64,000 nt of DNA from Microcyclospora pomicola (GCA_002786065.1 NHNY01000030.1:248001-312000), one strand, 5' to 3'; counted from the first letter of the stretch, positions 19,455 through 31,207 are shown. Program-made: numbers and translations. The notes: generated from the sequence alone by a model not told the origin.

Positions 19455-21560
19455 TCACAGTGTAGTGACATTGCTGCGCTTCTCCTCGCCAGCTTTGCCG
19501 AACAGGTACTCGAACTGCTGCGGCTTGGCTTTTCCTACCTCCCCCTGGCCCCACAGGTGCATCAGCTGCTTGACCATGAGCTTCCGCTCCTCTCCGCTCT
19601 TTTCCAGCCTCGCCCGCCAATACTTCTCGCGCTTGCGAATTGCGCTCGAGATCTTAGCATCGAACGCGGCGTTCACAATCTCGGCGTCACTCAGTGCATT
19701 CGTAGCGGTCTCAAGCGCTGCACGAGTATCGGTAAGGTCGGTTCGCAGCACATCACTCGAGGACTTGATCTCGGAGACTTGAGCTTTCAGATCGTTCAGA
19801 TCATCTTGGAGTGCATCGCGCTCCAAAAGTGCCGTGTTCATCGCAGACTGCTTGGCCGTCAGGTCGTCGCGTAGGCGAGCAATGTCGGCATCGTCGTCGG
19901 GTTTTTCCATACGCCTGAGCTCCGCCTCTGCCTCGTATGTCGCCTTTTGATCATTGAGCTGCTGCTGAAGGTCTATGGCCTGCCTTTCGAAATTCTGCAT
20001 TAGCTTGGTAGACCGTTGCAGTTCGAGGGTTACACGAGGAGCTTCATTGCCAGAGGATGACTTTATGCGTTCCAATTCCGATTGGTACTCGATCAATCGC
20101 TTGGCCCCTGCTTCGTAATCTGCCTTCAAGTCTTTATTCTCTTTGGTGACCGAGAGCAGCTGCTCGCGAAGCTCGTCGACCTCTATGTTCGTGGCATGAG
20201 CACTTTCTAACTCCAGCTGCATACGATCCAACTCAGCCTCGGCAGAATTATCGTGAGCGTCCGATCTCTTGTGAGAAGGCTTAGAGGGCGCCTGACTGTT
20301 GGCGCGAGTGGTGGTCGTCAGGCGGCGCACTTCTCCATCATGTTGCTTACGCATGTTGTTCAGCTCAGTCTTCAGTCGCTGTATCTCCTGAAAGTGGCTC
20401 TCTATCGCATCCGACTGATTTTCCTGTTGATTTTCAAGCTTGTTCGGCTGTGGTTCATGTTTGGCCTGGAGCTTCTCCAACTTATGGTGGAGCTCTTTCA
20501 CCTCATCTGCATGGTTCGATTGCAGATCCCGTATTTGTCCTTCCTGCTGCTGAACGCGCTCGCTCAAGGTTCGAACCTTGTCCTGTGTACCTTCGCACTG
20601 GCTCATCCATTGTTGAGCTTGCTTAGAGGATGCTGCACAGGTCTGTAAAAGGTTTTGCTCGCGCTCAGCAGCTTCAGCCAGTTGAGTTTTATACATATCT
20701 TCTCCCTGCTTCCGTGATTTACGTTCTTCTTCCAACGCTAGCTTGTACGCGAGACTGAGCTCCTGGTGATGTCGGCATTTCTCTGCGAGCAGCTCAACTT
20801 GTGCTTTTAGTCGAGAATCTGACTGTAGGGGAGGGACCTCCTTGCTAGCTTGTGAAGATGCAGGAGATGTCGCGCGACTCGGCACGCGCCCAACACTCGA
20901 TGATATCCTTTGGACACTTGGCTGACGTCTGGTCTGTGTTGGGCTTGCGTCTCTAGCATTTATCGGCGAGTCCAGTTTTGGTGGCACGTGGTGTGCTGGG
21001 ATCATCTCAGAGTAGTAATCTTCCACGGTCGGTTGGTGTAGTCCGCTCGGTCGGCGAAGCAGGGGCGTCGATTCTTGACTGTACGGTGCCCACTCGGAGC
21101 TAGCAAGAACCTCTTGCTGCACCCCTTGAACATGTCCTGTGTCATCCTGCTTTGGTTGGCTCCAAGATGAGGCTGTTCTTGGTGGTGTGTTCTCGGGCGT
21201 ATGATGGCTTCTGGTTGTTCGGTCCTCAGGCAGCTCTCTCGCCGTTGTCTGTGTGTCGCGCACCTTCAGCGCATCCTCTGTCTCTACATCCTGCCTTGCT
21301 AAGCTCTCCAACGCGTTCGCTTTGCCTCCGACTGTGCCTCTGCCGAAGCTCCCACTATTCATCCACTTCTCGAGGTTGACCGTGAAGTCGGAGGGGCCTT
21401 CGATATCCTCACTGAATACGTGCTCAACTTTTGCTTGAGGCAGTGGCGTAGAACTTGCGCTGTGTGCTTCACCATCTAGAGCACCCAGATCAATGCTGTA
21501 GTGCGAGTCTGTGGGAGACGATGGCTGTGCCCAGGCTCGAGCTGGTGGACTCGACTGCAT
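19455..21560 (-). CDS. Coiled-coil protein, Cut12-like spindle pole body component
   Basis: Single exon of 701 residues. An N-terminal conserved-looking block near residues 45-67 (VEHVFSEDIEGPSDFTVNLEKW) resembles the fungal Cut12 family of spindle pole body proteins. A Ser/Pro-rich disordered stretch follows to about 250. Long coiled coil with heptad patterning then runs from about 255 to 640 (LEEERKSRKQGEDMYKTQL, KELHHKLEKLQAKH, LDRMQLELESA). The end has a charged motif, RKREKYWRARLEKSGEERK and LMHLWGQGEVG, which I also associate with that family. Identity rests on remembered family motifs, not on catalytic residues, so another coiled-coil cytoskeletal protein is possible. It diverges from the ceramide glucosyltransferase gene over 255 bp. 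Confidence 0.65.
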   Translation of the reverse strand: MQSSPPARAWAQPSSPTDSHYSIDLGALDGEAHSASSTPLPQAKVEHVFSEDIEGPSDFTVNLEKWMNSGSFGRGTVGGKANALESLARQDVETEDALKVRDTQTTARELPEDRTTRSHHTPENTPPRTASSWSQPKQDDTGHVQGVQQEVLASSEWAPYSQESTPLLRRPSGLHQPTVEDYYSEMIPAHHVPPKLDSPINARDASPTQTRRQPSVQRISSSVGRVPSRATSPASSQASKEVPPLQSDSRLKAQVELLAEKCRHHQELSLAYKLALEEERKSRKQGEDMYKTQLAEAAEREQNLLQTCAASSKQAQQWMSQCEGTQDKVRTLSERVQQQEGQIRDLQSNHADEVKELHHKLEKLQAKHEPQPNKLENQQENQSDAIESHFQEIQRLKTELNNMRKQHDGEVRRLTTTTRANSQAPSKPSHKRSDAHDNSAEAELDRMQLELESAHATNIEVDELREQLLSVTKENKDLKADYEAGAKRLIEYQSELERIKSSSGNEAPRVTLELQRSTKLMQNFERQAIDLQQQLNDQKATYEAEAELRRMEKPDDDADIARLRDDLTAKQSAMNTALLERDALQDDLNDLKAQVSEIKSSSDVLRTDLTDTRAALETATNALSDAEIVNAAFDAKISSAIRKREKYWRARLEKSGEERKLMVKQLMHLWGQGEVGKAKPQQFEYLFGKAGEEKRSNVTTL

Positions 21561-21815
21561 TGCGAAATGACAAGTGCAAGCAGAACAATTTACTGAAACG
21601 CAATCGATATTTCCTCGAGGACAACGAAGGCCGGACCAGGAAAATGTTGCTTAACAATACTTATGGAATGAGGTCCAGAGCTTGAGTCTCTGTTTACCTC
21701 GCACTCAAAGCACTTTGAGCTTCACGCGACTTGGACTGATAGCGGCAGCATCCGTTATCCTCCACCATCGCGCCAAGTCACGTGTGTATCTCAATGCCAT
21801 GTCGGACATTTATTC

Positions 21816-23535
21816 ATGGTTCTAGGTACCTCCACCACCACCAGCCAGATCAGCTTGCGCTCGTACGACAGCGATAAGTCGCGGATGCCGCCGGCGAGCT
21901 TGGCTGAGGAGACTTTGTCCTCCCCGAAGCCAGGGAATGCTTACACAACAGCCTCGGTGGTCGCGGCTATTTGCTTGATCTGGTACCTGATCGTCCTACT
22001 GGTGTGCAGCATTGGTTACATCCAAATGTGAGTGAACTAACCATGTTCCCAAAGCACGATGTGCTGATCCAGATGCCTCTAGACGACGATATTACAGCAG
22101 TCCTCCGGCCTCGTCGGAATCCGCAAACCTCCAAGAAGAAGATGTTCCTCATGTGACTGTCATCCGCCCAGTAAAGGGCTTGGAGCCATGTCTGTTCGAT
22201 TGCCTGGCATCGACTTTCCGTCAATCATATCCTCGAGACAGACTACACGTTCGCTTCTGTATAGCGCATCGTGATGAGCCCGCTCTTCCGATCCTGGAGC
22301 GACTTTTACAAGACTTTCCGGAGCATGATGCGCAGATTCTCGTAGAGGACGAAGATGCGACTCTTCGAGAAGGTGACGATAAACTTGGACCGAACCCCAA
22401 GATCCGCAATATGAGCCGAGCCTACAGAGAAGCCATAGGAGACATAATCTGGGTAATCGATTGCAACATCTGGGTGCCCAACGGCGTGTGCAAGCGCATG
22501 GTCTCGAGACTTGAGGGCCATGGTTCTCAGCAAAAGTACAAACTTGTTCACCAGCTTCCCTTGGTTGTGGACACCTTCGGCACGACCCTGAAGGAGGAGA
22601 CTGAAGGTCTACTGACCTCCAGTGCCTCAAGCCATGGATCCCGCACTGGGGAGAACGAGGTGACGGTGCAGGATCGGTCTGCTAGTGAGATTGGTGGAGG
22701 TCGATTTGAAGAGGCCTTCATGGCCTCTGCCCATCCCAAATTCTACGTCGCCATCAATACTGTTGCAGTAGCTCCTTGCATTGTAGGCAAGAGCACGATG
22801 TTCCGCCGCTCTCACCTCAATAGCCTCACCTCGGACCAGGGGATCGACTATTTCTCGCACAACATTTGCGAGGATCATCTTATTGGCGATCTTCTTTGGA
22901 AGAAGCAGATCCCACAGGAGAAAGCTGGCGAGAAGTGGGGCAAGCACACCCTCTGCATCGGCGATCTTGCGATACAGCCCATGGCCAATATGAGCTTGCG
23001 CGAATACTGGAGTCGTCGAGTACGGTGGCTACGCGTGAGAAAGTTTACAGTGACAATGGCCACGCTTGTAGAGCCTGGCACGGAGTGCTTCCTGTGCTCT
23101 TTGTACGGGGCGTACGCCTTCACCACCCTGCCATTCCTATCCACAGCTCTCAACATACCTCAAACCTGGCTCGCATTTGCTTGCTTCTGGCTACTCAGCA
23201 CTTCCATCTGGTGTTTAGTCGATCGCTCGCTCTTCCTCTGTCTTCACTCTGGGGCATCGATAGAATATGATGACGAAACTCCGGTCTTTGTGCAATCGCC
23301 CGCAAGGCCGTTTGGAGAGTGGTTGGCCGCGTGGCTTGGAAGAGAGGCTTTGGCATTGCCGGTCTGGTTTTGGGCTTTTTGGGCCGGGACTAGAGTGGAA
23401 TGGCGAGGGAGAAAATTCTGGGTTGGCATGGACATGAAGGTACATGAGATTGGAAGGGAGACAGCGGCTGCGAAGAAGCGGGACGGAGACGAGGCGCTGG
23501 AGTTGAATGCTCGGTCGAAGAGAAGGAAGGACTAG
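21816..23535 (+). CDS. Ceramide glucosyltransferase (GT21)
   Basis: Makes glucosylceramide from UDP-glucose and ceramide on Golgi/ER membranes. Two exons (21816-22027, 22083-23535) give 554 residues. Exon 1 ends in a membrane anchor (SVVAAICLIWYLIVLLVCSI). The 55-nt intron (GTGAGT to CTCTAG) is the choice that keeps phase, giving GYIQ-I-RRYYSSPPASSES and then VPHVTVIRPVKGLEP. Catalytic features of the D,D,D,(Q/R)xxRW type are visible: VIDCNIWVPNG, NICEDHLIGD and RRVRW within REYWSRRVRWLRVRKF. Further hydrophobic segments follow in the C-terminal third. A downstream ATG at 21885 (MPPASLAEE) is an alternative start. The nearby CAG acceptor (22072) would shift the frame. Confidence 0.92.
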
Positions 23536-24073
23536 ATTCATAACCTGCCTGTCAATCCTAAGCATGACTTGATCTCAGATCTGTTTCCGCACTGATCGCT
23601 CTGAAATCTCTAGCCAAGGTGTAACACCAATGACTGACGACCCGCGTGAATTGCATTGACTGTGATCAGTGCAAGGTCTTGCAAGCTGTGCTAATTACCT
23701 CTGGGTTTCGTACCCGAGCAAAGAAGCGCTTCCATCATTTGTGGCCACCTCCGAACAACTTGCGGGTGAAGGGCCCGAGACAGACAAGCGAAGGGGAATG
23801 CGTCTATTCCGGTATTTCGGCTTAGCCTCGCCAGAATAGACTTCAGCAACCAAGGTCCCTATAACTGCCAGGGCTCGCATATACAGGTATCGTTCATCTT
23901 GTGCCCTGCCTAGCTCTCCCAGGAGTACTCATGGAGATGGCACTGGTTCGAACCGGTGTGAATGCGAAGCCAATGCGCTGAAACAGCTGTTGAAATTACA
24001 AGCTGCTTCTCAGTCCACCTCGAACTTTTTAAGGCGACTTTCTGCGTTTATGAATCTCATCATCTGTGGCAGA
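23536..24073. other. Convergent intergenic region
   Basis: 538 bp between the ceramide glucosyltransferase and YIH1 3' ends. It holds a near-palindrome centred on TTCGAA (23941-23958), which is not a tRNA; no gene seen. Confidence 0.5.
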
Positions 24074-24961
24074 TCATTTCTTGGCCTTCTTCTTGCTAGC
24101 ATCTTTGCCGTCCTTCGCCGCGTCCTGTGTAAACCCTGCCTTGACAAGTGAGTCTCGCGCCGTCTGATTGATGATCCTGAAACGATCTGGACCGAGCTGT
24201 ACGCCGCCGTACCATCGTGTCACCACGACCATGGCGTCCCATACACCCATGAGCTCAAGGAGATGGAGCAGCCTTCCACCTGCAGCAGTCTCTCCGTCAT
24301 CATCGCAGTCCTGATACTGCACTCCGTTCTCACCATGGATGCGCCACGCTGTGATGTTGTGCGTGGCTTTGGCCACCTTCTTATCAGTAGCGAGCAAGTG
24401 GCCCAGGTATGTCTGAGCTTGGTCTATGGAATGAACTTGCGCGGCTCGTGCGACAAAGACCGATTTTTTCTCGGTAATGACTTCGGATATTGTCCACGGC
24501 GGCCGATTCTCCAAGTCGTCTGGAGACTGTTGATGGTTAGCACCAGTCTGGTCTGAAGGCTCAGTATCTTCCTCCTGACCATTTGTCGTAGGATCTTGTT
24601 CCTTCTGGCTCCCTGTGCTCTGATCCATGCCGAGCTGCTGAAGTTTCGCACCAGATTCCTCGATAAGGTCGAAGATACATGGTGCACCTGGTACGTAAGA
24701 CTCGGACAGTGTCTCACGCACAAGATCGACGAGGTATGTGCCTTCGCCCTTAGCAGCCTCATTGCCAACGGATTGGGTGCCCAAGACAGATGGCGGAACA
24801 TCGGGATACTTTACTGGAAATGCTAAGCGGATTGATATCGCGGGCTGAGCAGGCAGTATCAAGACAAAGATAGATGGTTCAGATGGTATTGGCGTGAGCG
24901 TCTTGTCGCCGTATATGGAGTTGATAGACGTGACTTCATCTTCCAGATCTTCCGAACTCAT
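24074..24961 (-). CDS. YIH1: IMPACT/Yih1 family protein (RWD + UPF0029)
   Basis: Binds Gcn1 and restrains activation of the eIF2-alpha kinase Gcn2 in amino acid starvation; cytosolic. Single exon, 295 residues. An RWD domain occupies about residues 1-105 (EDLEDEVTSINSIYGD, FPVKYPDVPPS). A polar linker (QKEQDPTTNGQEEDTEP) follows. The IMPACT domain (about 160-275) has KKSVFVARAAQV, THNITAWRIHGENGVQYQDC, DDDGETAAGG and VVVTRWYGGVQLGPDRF, all family signatures. The C-terminus is a lysine-rich tail. The order and spacing of both domains match the fungal family. It shares a 278-bp divergent promoter with the beta-galactosidase gene. Confidence 0.95.
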   Translation of the reverse strand: MSSEDLEDEVTSINSIYGDKTLTPIPSEPSIFVLILPAQPAISIRLAFPVKYPDVPPSVLGTQSVGNEAAKGEGTYLVDLVRETLSESYVPGAPCIFDLIEESGAKLQQLGMDQSTGSQKEQDPTTNGQEEDTEPSDQTGANHQQSPDDLENRPPWTISEVITEKKSVFVARAAQVHSIDQAQTYLGHLLATDKKVAKATHNITAWRIHGENGVQYQDCDDDGETAAGGRLLHLLELMGVWDAMVVVTRWYGGVQLGPDRFRIINQTARDSLVKAGFTQDAAKDGKDASKKKAKK

Positions 24962-25239
24962 ATTGATAATTCATCTGTGTGAAAACTACATGATGCGAGC
25001 AATCAAAGCGGGATGCAACGTCCAATGTTGGTGCGCTGCACAGGGCTTCTCGCCGGATGAAGTAGAGTTCCACCTTCGGCTCATGTATATATGTACCAAC
25101 CACATCACAAGACTCAAACTTTCATCTCGGGCTAGATAATTGGAGTATGGAACAGTTTCGATCAGACGTTACCTGACTTATTCCTTTCTTGCGTCTATCC
25201 CCAGGAATCTGCCAGTATTGTTATTGCAGGCTGACGACA

Positions 25240-28200
25240 ATGACTGCACCCGTGTCAGAATCTCATCAATCAGGCTCGCCGGAGCATACAGGCGTGCACA
25301 GCAACACTGCAACATTGCCAGGACGTCAGCCTGAAAGCGTTCCAGACTGGGCAAACTTGAAAGTGCTGCATCGTAATGCGCTGCCACCCCGATCACGTTT
25401 CATGATCTACAGTTGCGAGGAAGATGCATTATTCCAGTTCGACAACGCTGCAAAATCGATATGCTTGAGCGGCCACTGGAGCTTCCACCTCGCCAACAGC
25501 CCATTCGAGGCACCCGAGAGCTTCTATGCCCTGGACTACGACTGCTCGGATTGGGGCAAAATCACAGTCCCTGGGATGTGGCAGCTCCAAGGTTTTGGAA
25601 AAGGCCCGCAGTATACGAACTTCCAGTACCCGTTTCAAGTGGTAAGAATCGCTTGCTATGTATGTGATTTGGCAGTGACCTGAAAGTGTGTAGGACCCGC
25701 CGCATCCACCATTCTCCAACAATGAATGTGGCTCGTACGTGACGACTTTCCATGTACCCACCAAGCTCGCAGACCACGATCTGAGGTTGAGATTCGAAGG
25801 TGTGGATTCATCCTATCACGTCTGGATCAACGGCAAGCAGGTCGGCTACAGCCAAGGTTCTCGTAATGCTTCGGAGTTTGACGTTACGAGCTTTGTTGAT
25901 GCGAGTGGCGAAAACACCTTAGCAGTGAGAGTCTATCAATTTTGCGACGGTTCGTATATTGAGGACCAGGTAAGCGACTACTCAGCATTGCGCGACGTGT
26001 CCTCGCTTACAGTTCAAGGACGAATGGAGAATGAGTGGGATCTTTCGAGATGTAGTTCTGCTGGGCTTCCCCAAACAGACCAGATTCGAAGATCTCATGG
26101 TTCGCACTGAGCTTGACGAGGACTACAACGATGCCACGCTTGAAATCCAGGTAGAGATGATCGGCCAAGGCTCGCTAAGGGTGAGGCTCTATGATACGTC
26201 TCACGAAATGCTCATTGGAGACTCTAGAGAAGTAGAAGGCCGCGGCCCAAAGACGGTCAAATTTGCCCTCCCTGTCTCCAGCCCAATGAAATGGACAGCC
26301 GAAACCCCCGATCTATACGATTTGGTATTGTCCCTGAACAACGAGCAGTTTATTTCCACTCGTGTGGGATTCCGTAAGGTCGAGATGAAAGATGGCCTGT
26401 TCAGGGTCAATGGCAAACGCGTGGTGTTTAGAGGAGTGAACAGGCACGAGCATCATCCTGAGTTCGGCCGTGCTGTCCCTCTGGACTTCTTGATACGTGA
26501 TCTTGAGCTGATGAAACAGCATAATATCAACGCTATCAGGACCTGCCATCAGCCGAACGATCCGAGTTTGTATCTTCTCGCTGATGAGATGGGATTCTGG
26601 ATAATGGACGAAGCAGATCTCGAGTGTCATGGCTTTGAGATGGCAGCTGATGGCGCACCGAAAAGAAAGGGCGGTGCAACAAACAACAAGACACCAAGAT
26701 TCGCAACACGGGGTGCTGAGAAATGGGTTAGCGACAATCCTGACTGGCATGGTATGTGTTCACGACACTGCTCTCGACACGGCAATGTACTGATTGCTCG
26801 TAGACGCTTACCTCGATCGTGCCATGCACCTCGTCCATCGAGATAAGCTGCATCCTTCCGTCATCATGTGGAGTCTTGGGAACGAGGCTTTTTATGGTCG
26901 AAACCATACCGCGATGGCAAATTGGATACACGCTTTCGATCCTACTCGACCAATTCACTACGAGCCGGACTACAATGCGGACTTTGTAGATCTTTACTCT
27001 CGTATGTATGTTGGCGTCAGCGACATCATCTCATTTGCCAGGGACAAGAATACAAAGAACAAACCTTTGGTTCTTTGTGAGTACAGCCATGCCATGGGTA
27101 CTGGTCCGGGAGGACTCAGAGAATACGTGGATGCATTTTACAATCATCCTCGACTTCAAGGCGGCTGGTTGTGGGAGTGGGCCAATCACGGCCTGCTCAC
27201 CAAAACAGAGGACGGGACCCCTTACTATGGATATGGCGGCGACTTTGGCGATGTCCCTAATGACTACAACTTTGTCATGGATGGAGTCCTTCAGAGTGAC
27301 CATACCCCAAATAGTGGGCTGGTTGAGTACAAGAAGGCACTAGAGCCCGTACAGGTGGTCGAATTTGACGAGAAGAAGGTGACCATCATAAATCGTTTGG
27401 ACTTTGCGACGTTGGATCATTTGGTGTGTCGATGGACAATTGTCGACGAATGTGGTGTGAAGGAGGAATTTGGCAGCATCGGCATGCCTCAAGGAGTGAA
27501 ACCTGGAGCGAAAGCAAAGATTCTGTTGCCGAAGCACACCACCACAGTCACTGGCGAGGCGTTTGTTAACTTGAGCTTCTCCTTGAAGGAGAACACCAGA
27601 TGGGCTTATGCTGGCTACGAGCTGGCGTGGGCACAAATTCCTCTGACAACGCGTGCGTCCGTGAACGGTGCTGCTACCGAAGGCGCAAGATTGGAAGTAT
27701 TGAAGACTGCCACAAACCTCACCATCATCAGTGCAACACACGAATGGACCGCAGATCTCGTACGCGGCACGCTGATCTCATGGGTGAAACATGGAGAAGA
27801 ACTCCTCGCTGGACCGATAATGCCCTCGTTCTACCGCGCTCTGACCGACAACGACAGACCGCAAGATGGACGGGAGTGGAAAGACGCACTACTGCACCTC
27901 GCGACTCTCCAGACTCAACAGGTGACGTGGCACGAAACGAAACATGGAGAGGTCAAAGTGAGCATGGAACAGAAAATCGCCCCGCCTGGTCTCTCATGGT
28001 CGATTGACCTCGACATTACATACATCTTCTCCCCGAGCGGGTCGTTGAACGTGCATGTCCTCGGCCATCCGAAAGGATTCCACATGCCGCAAACTCTACC
28101 ACGTATCGGATTCACGCTACCACTACGAAACAGCCTGGCGAGACTTGAATGGTTTGGTCGCGGACCTGGAGAAAGCTACAAGGATATGAAGCAGTCGCAG

Positions 28201-28578
28201 AAAGTGGCGCGATATAGCGTTGACGACATTGACGAGCTGTGGGCAGGTCCGGAGTTCCCGCAAGAGTGCTCCAACCGGACAGACACGAGATGGCTTGAAA
28301 TATCACATGGCTACCAGACGAAGCTTCGAGCACACTTCTACTCAACCGAGACCGAGGGAGAAACGAAATTGTTTGATTTCATGGCATGTCGTTACGATGT
28401 CAAGGACATTGATGCTGCGCAGCACCCTTATGAATTGGAGACCAAGAAGCAAAAACACGTCATCCTTCGACTCGACGCGGATCATCATGGCCTAGGAACA
28501 GCCAGTTGTGGACCGAAGACGATGGAGAAATATGCGCTGAAATCAGTACCTTTTGAATTCGGGCTGGCACTGGTCTAG
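25240..28578 (+). CDS. GH2 beta-galactosidase (LacZ/Lac4 type)
   Basis: Retaining glycosidase of family GH2, probably cytosolic because no signal peptide is seen; hydrolyses lactose-type beta-galactosides. Four exons (25240-25641, 25694-25969, 26019-26751, 26804-28578) give 1061 residues; E. coli LacZ has 1023. Sugar-binding, immunoglobulin-like, TIM-barrel and C-terminal small-chain domains follow in order. The acid/base Glu is about residue 498 (MWSLGNEAF) and the nucleophile Glu about 563 (LCEYSHAMG). Other landmarks are YIEDQ-DEWRMSGIFRDV, NAIRTCHQPNDP and DEADLECHG. Exon 3 may instead start at 26013, adding Phe-Lys; homology with the bacterial EDQDMWRMSG favours 26019. Most fungal extracellular beta-galactosidases are GH35, so this is the less common intracellular type. 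Confidence 0.96.
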
Positions 28579-28617
28579 ACGATAGGTCCATCGCGATCAT
28601 CAGCGAATACGAATGCT

Positions 28618-30426
28618 TCACCATGTGCAGTTCCCAGGCTTTGACTTCTTGTTGAACCCTTCACATTTCCCTAGCAGCGAGTTAATTGATGTGAACTTTC
28701 GGCGCATTGCAGATATCCAAGACTTACACATCTCGAGCCATTTCTTCACGGTACGGATCTCCCAAAGATGCGCATTTCGAATGAATTGCGGCTCTGCCTC
28801 GACATCCAAGATACCATAACTGTCCCAATGATGGCCGGCACCCGTGATCAATAATTGTGGGTGCAGAAGCTCTTCCACTGGATCAAGCGAATACCGAAGT
28901 GGGGCAAGGTTCGAGTGGTAGCACACATCTAGCCACACATCCTGATCACCATCGATATGCGCGAGACGTGGGGCGCGAACGTTGTAGCCGCCGAAGTTGT
29001 TGTATCGCCACAGCTCGGGCGTCGGCGGGATTGTGTTGTACTTGCCGGCAGGGAAGGCCCAGGTGCACCACTGCTGGGTGTAGTCGGCTTTGATCGCACG
29101 GGACACGAGCGACGGACCAAGCTCACGTCCGGTTTGATAATTTCCGGACTCGGTGCAGATGGAGTAGGTGTAAGATCGGAGCGCACTGTTGGAGGTTTCG
29201 GCCCAATAGCTTTCGTTTTGCGTTCCGAAGCAGGCGGTACTGTCCAGTGGCGCCCCGTCACATAAAGGGATGATGAACTTCTTGATATAGTTGGCGTAGT
29301 TCCCGAGATTGACCCAGGGCTCCCCAGAGGAGTACTCCGCCAGCTCATAATCAATGGAGGTGATGGACTCGGGGGAATCAGCGGTTATGTTCGTGCAGAA
29401 GAGCCAGAAGTCGTCGCTACCAGACGCGGCACTCCATCCCAACTCCTGCCATGTGTTGGTTGGATAATTGTCGGGCCCGCCGAGAGGGAACGCGATCGTC
29501 TGGCCGAAGTCCCGATTATCGGTCAGCGCTTCCAGGCCGAACACGCTCTTGACATGAGCGATGGCAATTTCGTTGTTGGTTTCGAAGACATCGTCGATCT
29601 TGCGAACGATGGCATTTATGCTTGACACGCAGTCCTGTGGGCCATACTTCAAGATTGGATCGTACCATTGCGGGTATGTCAGCACCGCCTTGGTCGTGCC
29701 ACTACTGGCTATGCCACCCCACAGAATCCCTGGCTCGCCACCATACTTGGAAAGTGAGAATGCTGTCTGAGCACCAGCTAGACTGCCACCATACAGAATC
29801 CAAGGCGTCCCAGGCGCTGTAAGAGTGGCATTGACGCCTGGGAAGAGTGCATGCTGAGCAAAGTGTGCATTGTCCGCAATGGCTGTGCCTGATTAGCTTT
29901 GGTCTCCTTAGAACGCGGAGCAGCATATACTCTGATCAGTCGTTAGGAAGCGCAACTCATCTGTAGTGGAGCTGTTGAAAGGAAAGCTCTTCCCGTAATA
30001 TCTGTTCTCAAGAATGACTCCCAGACCGTTGGTGGCTTGCATCAAGATCTGGATGATACCACTCTCGAGATTCGAGAATCGATTTTCGCCGCTGGTCTCT
30101 CCGCCTATGTAGAGATACACTGGACCGCCAGGCTTGTAGTACGTATCATCGAAGAAATACCGTTGCTTGAAGGTTGCATTGGTGTGTGGCTCATAACGAG
30201 CACTGTCTGGGAAATGATCGATCTGGACAGACTGTCAGTGAGAAACGACGTGTTGTACGAACACGTCACCTACCAATTGATCGAATGTGTAGGCGGTGTA
30301 ATTGGCAGGACGGCCACTGCGCCTTTCGAGTGCTTTGTTCTCTTGTTGCCGGAGGCGTTCATTTTGCAACGGTGAGAGAGCTGCAGTAGTGCCCAGCACC
30401 GCGAGGAAAGCTAGAGTGAACCGCAT
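28618..30426 (-). CDS. Secreted serine peptidase, family S28
   Basis: Prolyl-carboxypeptidase/dipeptidyl-peptidase-like enzyme that trims proline-containing peptides, here likely extracellular. Four exons (30426-30274, 30222-29931, 29888-28728, 28670-28618) encode 552 residues. The signal peptide is MRFTLAFLAVLGTTAALS. After a short pro-like region comes FDQL-IDHFPDS, the usual S28 start. The nucleophile is Ser184 in YGGSLAGAQ; the acid is probably in DGDQDVWLD and the His in GAGHHWDSYG. NAT, NSS and NIT sequons indicate glycosylation. The last intron (57 nt, GTAAGT...CTAG) is in frame and stop-free, so retention would give 571 residues. Introns are 51, 42 and 57 nt. The stop lies 39 bp from that of the convergent beta-galactosidase gene. 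Confidence 0.93.
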
Positions 30427-31207
30427 TAGGCCGTGATATTGTGGACGTAAGGTAAGGTATAGAAAAGTAGGTAGTGTAAAGCAGGCGGAAATCACCAGGA
30501 GATGTACAACTTACTTCATCTGGTCGATGCGGTCATACCGTAAGCAGCGTATCCTTGCACGAATCGATGTGCTCTTATCCGAGAGACGACTTCGATGTCA
30601 CATTGCAGTAGTTATCTACGCATTGAGGTTGCAATGCCGCTATCCCGCGTCTGGCAGGTTGATCGTCGACAATCGGAGGGTGTGACTGAACCGAACAAAT
30701 CATCGAGAGCACGAAGATCCGTAAGCAATACACTTGTGCATGATACAAGCCAAAGCAATGTAAGTCTCACGTCGCGGAAGTATTGCTAAGGTAAGGTATG
30801 CAGCCACATGCAGGTACGTAGAGATAGGTGTTGAAGTGCCCGCCTATCTTACGGGAGTCCATGGACTTAATACCTACTTTTCAAACGCATACAGCAGAGT
30901 CCCCTCTTCGATCAGGATAACAGTAAGAGTTACAGATTCACTCCGTCTAACGTCCCTTCGCTCTTTCGTTAACGGTATTCATAGTATACAAGTCTAGATA
31001 AGGTACATGAGTGATCCTGGCAGTCATACACCCAAGCGGCGTGAACCGACGCCACGCTAAATGCTTTGTATGCCGATGCTGGGATTTCTACTGGTGATAT
31101 ATAACAAGCTTCGTCTTGCATTCGCGATCGCTTCTATAGCTGAGAAAGACGAACGAGCTATGTGACCATGGCTGTTGTAAGACCACACACCTCGAACCTT
31201 TGGGCTC
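30427..31207. other. Intergenic, S28 promoter and YAH1 3' flank
   Basis: 781 bp between two leftward genes. Several GGTAAGGTATG-like and GGTACGTAG-like words occur but no clear repeat unit, and I see no gene. Confidence 0.45.

Noticed and set aside
21816-22082. Use of the CAG acceptor at 22071-22072 in the ceramide glucosyltransferase gene
   Set aside because: It would put the downstream catalytic frame out of phase; the TAG acceptor ten bases later keeps it.
23941-23958. Possible tRNA T-arm (GGTTCGAACC core)
   Set aside because: The stem does not pair with a 7-nt T-loop on either strand, and no acceptor, D or anticodon arm surrounds it. It is only a near-palindrome with one mismatch.
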